Below are positions 4,006 to 6,623 of a DNA stretch of 6,623 bases, piece by piece (position 1 is the stretch's first letter; each line of letters begins with the position of its first letter). The translations under genes and the position numbers were made by a program. Below the pieces are notes generated by a model. The model had not been told where the DNA came from. It worked only from the letters and a program-made list of their open reading frames with translations, and searched no databases. Origin of the DNA: Clostridia bacterium (GTDB lineage: Bacteria > Bacillota > Clostridia > Oscillospirales > CAG-272); the NCBI GenBank assembly GCA_900753285.1, contig CAADYN010000069.1, positions 1 through 6,623 of the forward strand, given 5' to 3'.

Positions 4006-5700
4006 GTGGAGATCGACATCGAAAAATACACTATAGGTATCGACTTCGGCACGTTATCCGGTCGCGCGGTACTTCTTCGCACATCCGACGGCGCTGAGAT
4101 TGCAAGCTCGGTTTATCCGTATCCTCACGGCGTCATGGACAAGTATCTTCTGACACCCGACGAGGAGAAAATAAAGCTCGGGGATAACTGGGCTCTCGAG
4201 TCTCCCGAGGACTACCTTGACGTGCTTGCAAACGTGATACGCGAGGTCATGGGCAAGGGCAGCGTTTCGGCGGAAGACATCGTAGGACTTGGCATTGACT
4301 TTACGATATGCACGCTCATGCCCGTTTATGCCGACAGAACTCCGCTGTGCTTTGACCCGCAGTTCGCCGAGAATCCCTACGCCTATGTAAAGCTGTGGAA
4401 GGATCATTCCTCATCCCCTTACGCGAAACGGCTCACCGATATTGCTCGTGAACGCGGCGAGGACTGGCTGAGGCTGTACGGCGGGGAGATACAAAGCGAG
4501 TGGATGTTCCCGAAAATGTGGCAGATACTCGAGGAAGCTCCCGAGGTATACGAAGCCGCCGACTACTTTATGGAAGCCGGAGACTGGGTCACATGGATGC
4601 TGACGGGAGAACAAACCCGCTCATCAGCCGTTGCTGGCTTCAAGTCCATCTTCATTGACGGAAAATATCCGAGCAAGAGTTTTCTCCGTGCGCTCGACCC
4701 TCGAATGGAGAACGTTCCCGAAGAAAAGCTCGGCTGCGGCAAAGTAAAAATGCTGTCCGTCGGTGAGAGAGCGGGTTACATAACCGAAAGCGCGGCTAAG
4801 CTCACGGGACTTACCACAAGCTGCGCAGTCACCGTAAATCTTTCCGACGCTCACGCCGCTGTTCCTGCCGCTAAGATATGCACTCCCGGAAAAATGCTGA
4901 TGATACTCGGCACTTCCACCTGCACAATGCTGCTCTCCGACGAGATACACGACGTTCCCGGAATCTGCGGCATAGTCAAGGACGGATTCATTCCCGGAAT
5001 GTACGCCTACGAAGCCGGTCAGTCATGCGTGGGAGATCATTTCGCGTGGTTTGCCGACACTCTTGCTCCCGCCGAATACAAAAAGGAAGCGGAAGAAGGC
5101 GGTATATCCACACTAAAGCTGCTCGTGAGGAAGATGGCGGAGCTGTCCCCCGGAGAAAGCGGACTTATCGCCCTCGACTGGTGGAACGGCAACCGCAGCA
5201 TTCTCGTCGACTCGGATCTATCGGGAGTTTTCGTCGGAATGAGTCTCACGACAAAGCCGGAGGAAATGTTCCGTGCGCTTGTTGAAGCTACGGCTTTCGG
5301 ATGCAGAGCGGTCATTGAAAACTACAACTCGCACGGCGTTCCCGTAACCGACCTGACAGCCTGCGGAGGTATAGCAGTAAAAGACCCCGTTACCATGCAG
5401 ATATACGCGGACGTACTAGGTCAGGAGATAAGGATAGCAGGCTCGGCTCACGGTCCGGCGACAGGCTCTGCAATTCTCGCGGCATATGCCTCATGCGAAT
5501 ACGACACGATAGCCGAAGCGTCGGAGCACATGGGTTCGCTCTCGGACACGGTTTACCGCCCGATACCGCACAATGTCGTCGTATACAACGAGCTTTACAG
5601 AGAATACATGACTCTCCACGATTATTTCGGCAAGGACAACAACGTGATGAAAAAGCTGAAAGCCATCCGTTCACGCGAGACTGTATACCAAACTCTATAA
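4006..5700 (+). CDS. araB: L-ribulokinase (FGGY-family carbohydrate kinase)
   Basis: Phosphorylates L-ribulose with ATP to L-ribulose 5-phosphate, the second step of bacterial L-arabinose use; cytoplasmic. At 564 residues it has the usual ribulokinase length. Seen in order: the N-terminal ATPase-fold motif TIGIDFGTLSGRAV (9-22), with the GIDFGT and SGR elements of ribulokinases; GIDFT (96-100); the ribulokinase-specific block NPYAYVKLWKDH (123-134) and YGGEIQSEW (158-166); DAH with the likely catalytic base D281; the nucleotide-site GTSTC (302-306); and ACGGIAVKD (452-460) before MQIYADV. The frame is closed by TGA at 3997-3999, so translation must begin between there and the conserved core. 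GTG 4006 is used here, giving the leader MEIDIEKYT, but ATC 4018 sits better with the Shine-Dalgarno and matches usual starts of the type M-x-KYTIGIDFG. A consensus promoter lies upstream, and a dehydrogenase gene follows 103 bases later, probably in the same operon. Some FGGY paralogues act on other ketoses or polyols, so the substrate is strongly suggested rather than proven. Confidence 0.93.
   Translation: MEIDIEKYTIGIDFGTLSGRAVLLRTSDGAEIASSVYPYPHGVMDKYLLTPDEEKIKLGDNWALESPEDYLDVLANVIREVMGKGSVSAEDIVGLGIDFTICTLMPVYADRTPLCFDPQFAENPYAYVKLWKDHSSSPYAKRLTDIARERGEDWLRLYGGEIQSEWMFPKMWQILEEAPEVYEAADYFMEAGDWVTWMLTGEQTRSSAVAGFKSIFIDGKYPSKSFLRALDPRMENVPEEKLGCGKVKMLSVGERAGYITESAAKLTGLTTSCAVTVNLSDAHAAVPAAKICTPGKMLMILGTSTCTMLLSDEIHDVPGICGIVKDGFIPGMYAYEAGQSCVGDHFAWFADTLAPAEYKKEAEEGGISTLKLLVRKMAELSPGESGLIALDWWNGNRSILVDSDLSGVFVGMSLTTKPEEMFRALVEATAFGCRAVIENYNSHGVPVTDLTACGGIAVKDPVTMQIYADVLGQEIRIAGSAHGPATGSAILAAYASCEYDTIAEASEHMGSLSDTVYRPIPHNVVVYNELYREYMTLHDYFGKDNNVMKKLKAIRSRETVYQTL
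4008..4011 (+). promoter_or_regulatory. Ribosome binding site of araB, which points to a non-ATG start
   Basis: GGAG, within the purine-rich stretch GAGGGGTGGAG (4001-4011), is followed after 6 bases by ATC at 4018, where an ATG would be expected. The only conventional start, GTG at 4006, lies inside this stretch; the upstream GAGG (4001-4004) is just one base away from it. Confidence 0.5.
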
Positions 5701-5787
5701 TATTATATAGTAAGTACAGCGAATGTACAAGAGCTGAAAAGTAATTTTTTACGGCAATTAAATTTAAACTAACATATCCATATCCAC

Positions 5788-5794
5788 AAAGGAG
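5788..5794 (+). promoter_or_regulatory. Ribosome binding site of the dehydrogenase gene
   Basis: AAAGGAG, 9 bases before the ATG at 5804. The 103-base gap after araB (5701-5803) holds neither a convincing terminator nor another gene; its one small inverted repeat is GTAC-N7-GTAC at 5714-5728. Read-through from araB is therefore likely. Confidence 0.8.
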
Positions 5795-5803
5795 AATTTT
5801 ATC

Positions 5804-6623
5804 ATGAAAACAAGAGCAGTAAGACTGCACGGCGTTATGGATCTTCGTCTCGAGGAAATCGAGCTTCCCGAGATAAAGGACGGCGAAATACTTGCCTGCA
5901 TCATCTCGGACAGTATTTGCATGTCGTCATATAAGGCTGCATCACAGGGCGCGGCTCACAAGAGAGTTCCCGACGATGTTGCGGAAAATCCCGTTATTAT
6001 CGGTCACGAATTCTGCGGTAAGATTGTAAAGGTCGGCGCAAAGTGGGCGGACAAGTTCAAGGCGGGCGACAAGTTTGTTATTCAACCTGCTATAAACTAC
6101 AAGGGTTCTCTCGCTTCTCCCGGATACTCCTACAAGTACTGCGGCGGCGCATCCGAATATGTTATCATCCCCGAAGAAGTCATGCTCATGGACTGCCTGC
6201 TCCCCTACAACGGAGACGCGTTCTTCTACGGCAGCCTTTCCGAGCCTATGAGCTGCATTATCGGCGGATATCACGCTTGCTACCACACAAAGCCCGGCGT
6301 ATATACACATGATATGGGCGTTACCGAAGGCGGTAATATGGCTATTCTCGCAGGCGCGGGTCCTATGGGTCTCGGATGTGCCGACTACGCTATCCACGGC
6401 GGCAGAGCTCCCAAAATGCTTATAGTTACCGACCTTGACGACGCGAGACTCAAGAGAGCCGAAAAGCTCCTGCCACCCGAAGAAGCAAAGAAGCTCGGCG
6501 TTGACCTCCGCTTCATCAACACGGGAAGCATCGAAAACCCCGTTGAATATCTCCGTTCTCTCACAGGCGGCGAGGGCTTCAACGACGTATTCGTATACGC
6601 TCCCGTAAAGCCGGTTGTTGAGA
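5804..6623 (+). CDS. Zinc-dependent medium-chain dehydrogenase, L-sorbose-1-phosphate reductase-like (3' truncated)
   Basis: The first 273 residues of an NAD(P)-dependent sugar or sugar-phosphate dehydrogenase; the gene runs off the window. The N-terminal GroES-like domain carries a likely catalytic zinc site: C39 (DSICMSSYK), H68 and E69 (GHEFCG), and E147 (SLSEPMSC). The four-cysteine structural zinc lobe common in alcohol dehydrogenases is absent; YKGSLASPGYSYKYCGG (99-115) occupies that region. The Rossmann domain begins at MAILAGAGPMGLG (179-191) and has Asp at 210 after the second strand (IVTDLDDAR), which usually favours NAD(H). The SICMS, DVAENPV, QPAxNYKGS and FFYGSLxEPMSC segments recall proteins annotated as L-sorbose-1-phosphate reductase (a ketose 1-phosphate to polyol phosphate interconversion), but the true substrate is unknown. 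Position after a ribulokinase gene suggests a role in pentose, pentitol or related polyol metabolism. The ATG has AAAGGAG 9 bases upstream. The C-terminal part, including the rest of the cofactor domain, is missing only because the window ends. Confidence 0.85.
   Translation, partial: MKTRAVRLHGVMDLRLEEIELPEIKDGEILACIISDSICMSSYKAASQGAAHKRVPDDVAENPVIIGHEFCGKIVKVGAKWADKFKAGDKFVIQPAINYKGSLASPGYSYKYCGGASEYVIIPEEVMLMDCLLPYNGDAFFYGSLSEPMSCIIGGYHACYHTKPGVYTHDMGVTEGGNMAILAGAGPMGLGCADYAIHGGRAPKMLIVTDLDDARLKRAEKLLPPEEAKKLGVDLRFINTGSIENPVEYLRSLTGGEGFNDVFVYAPVKPVVE

Noticed and set aside
3882..4082. Minus-strand open frame of 66 codons across the divergent promoter region
   Set aside because: It spans two strong promoters and the araB 5' end, has no ribosome binding site, and its AT-rich translation is not protein-like.
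4054..5315. Minus-strand open frames opposite araB, and one plus-strand frame (4878-5285) overlapping it out of frame
   Set aside because: Their composition (Arg/Ser/His-rich) is typical of shadow frames, they overlap a fully conserved kinase, and no ribosome binding sites precede them.
5714..5728. Small inverted repeat GTAC-N7-GTAC between araB and the dehydrogenase gene, considered as an AraR operator or terminator
   Set aside because: The arms are only four bases, with no adjoining T tract and no match to a full AraR operator; it is common by chance.
5942..6582. Open frames opposite or overlapping the dehydrogenase gene (for example minus strand 5942-6397)
   Set aside because: The dehydrogenase frame carries all expected zinc and cofactor motifs; the others are by-products of its codon use.

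Overview
This window looks chromosomal and comes from an anaerobic Firmicute of class Clostridia, most plausibly a gut Oscillospirales/Ruminococcaceae relative. The reasons are the strong AGGAG-type ribosome binding sites, near-consensus sigma-A promoters, an FprA-type flavodiiron protein, a clostridial Crp/Fnr-like regulator, an 'NFWYHY' single-pass membrane protein and an Ala/Glu/Thr-rich surface protein tail. The taxonomic placement is inference. No tRNA, rRNA, CRISPR array, insertion sequence or phage gene is visible.

Layout. Bases 1-218 are the 3' end of a rightward gene for a cell-surface protein with a 45-bp repeat in its low-complexity spacer and a C-terminal membrane anchor. It ends at an intrinsic terminator (241-271). 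A second, back-to-back hairpin (285-325) terminates the leftward operon that follows. That operon (2845 to 340, leftward) encodes a Crp/Fnr-family regulator and, 13 bases after it, a 606-residue four-domain flavodiiron protein. It has a consensus promoter at 2885-2913. Upstream, beyond a long hairpin terminator (2937-2981), lies a leftward monocistronic gene for a single-pass membrane protein of unknown function (3002-3823), with its own extended -10 promoter at 3881-3909.

A divergent intergenic region (3824 to about 4005) carries that promoter back to back with a consensus rightward promoter (3952-3980). The rightward promoter drives an L-ribulokinase gene (araB, to 5700). This is followed after about 100 bases by the start of a zinc-dependent medium-chain dehydrogenase resembling the L-sorbose-1-phosphate reductase group (5804 to the window end, incomplete).

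How they work together. The leftward pair reads as an oxygen/nitric-oxide defence unit with a linked regulator. The enzyme fuses everything that Moorella splits between FprA and the flavin-reductase/rubredoxin partner Hrb, so one chain could in principle take electrons from NAD(P)H through to the diiron site. The rightward pair is a sugar or sugar-alcohol catabolic unit. The most notable points are the FprA-Hrb-like fusion with a short-spaced rubredoxin, the Ala at a normally DNA-contacting position of the regulator, and the araB start, where a well-placed Shine-Dalgarno faces ATC instead of ATG.
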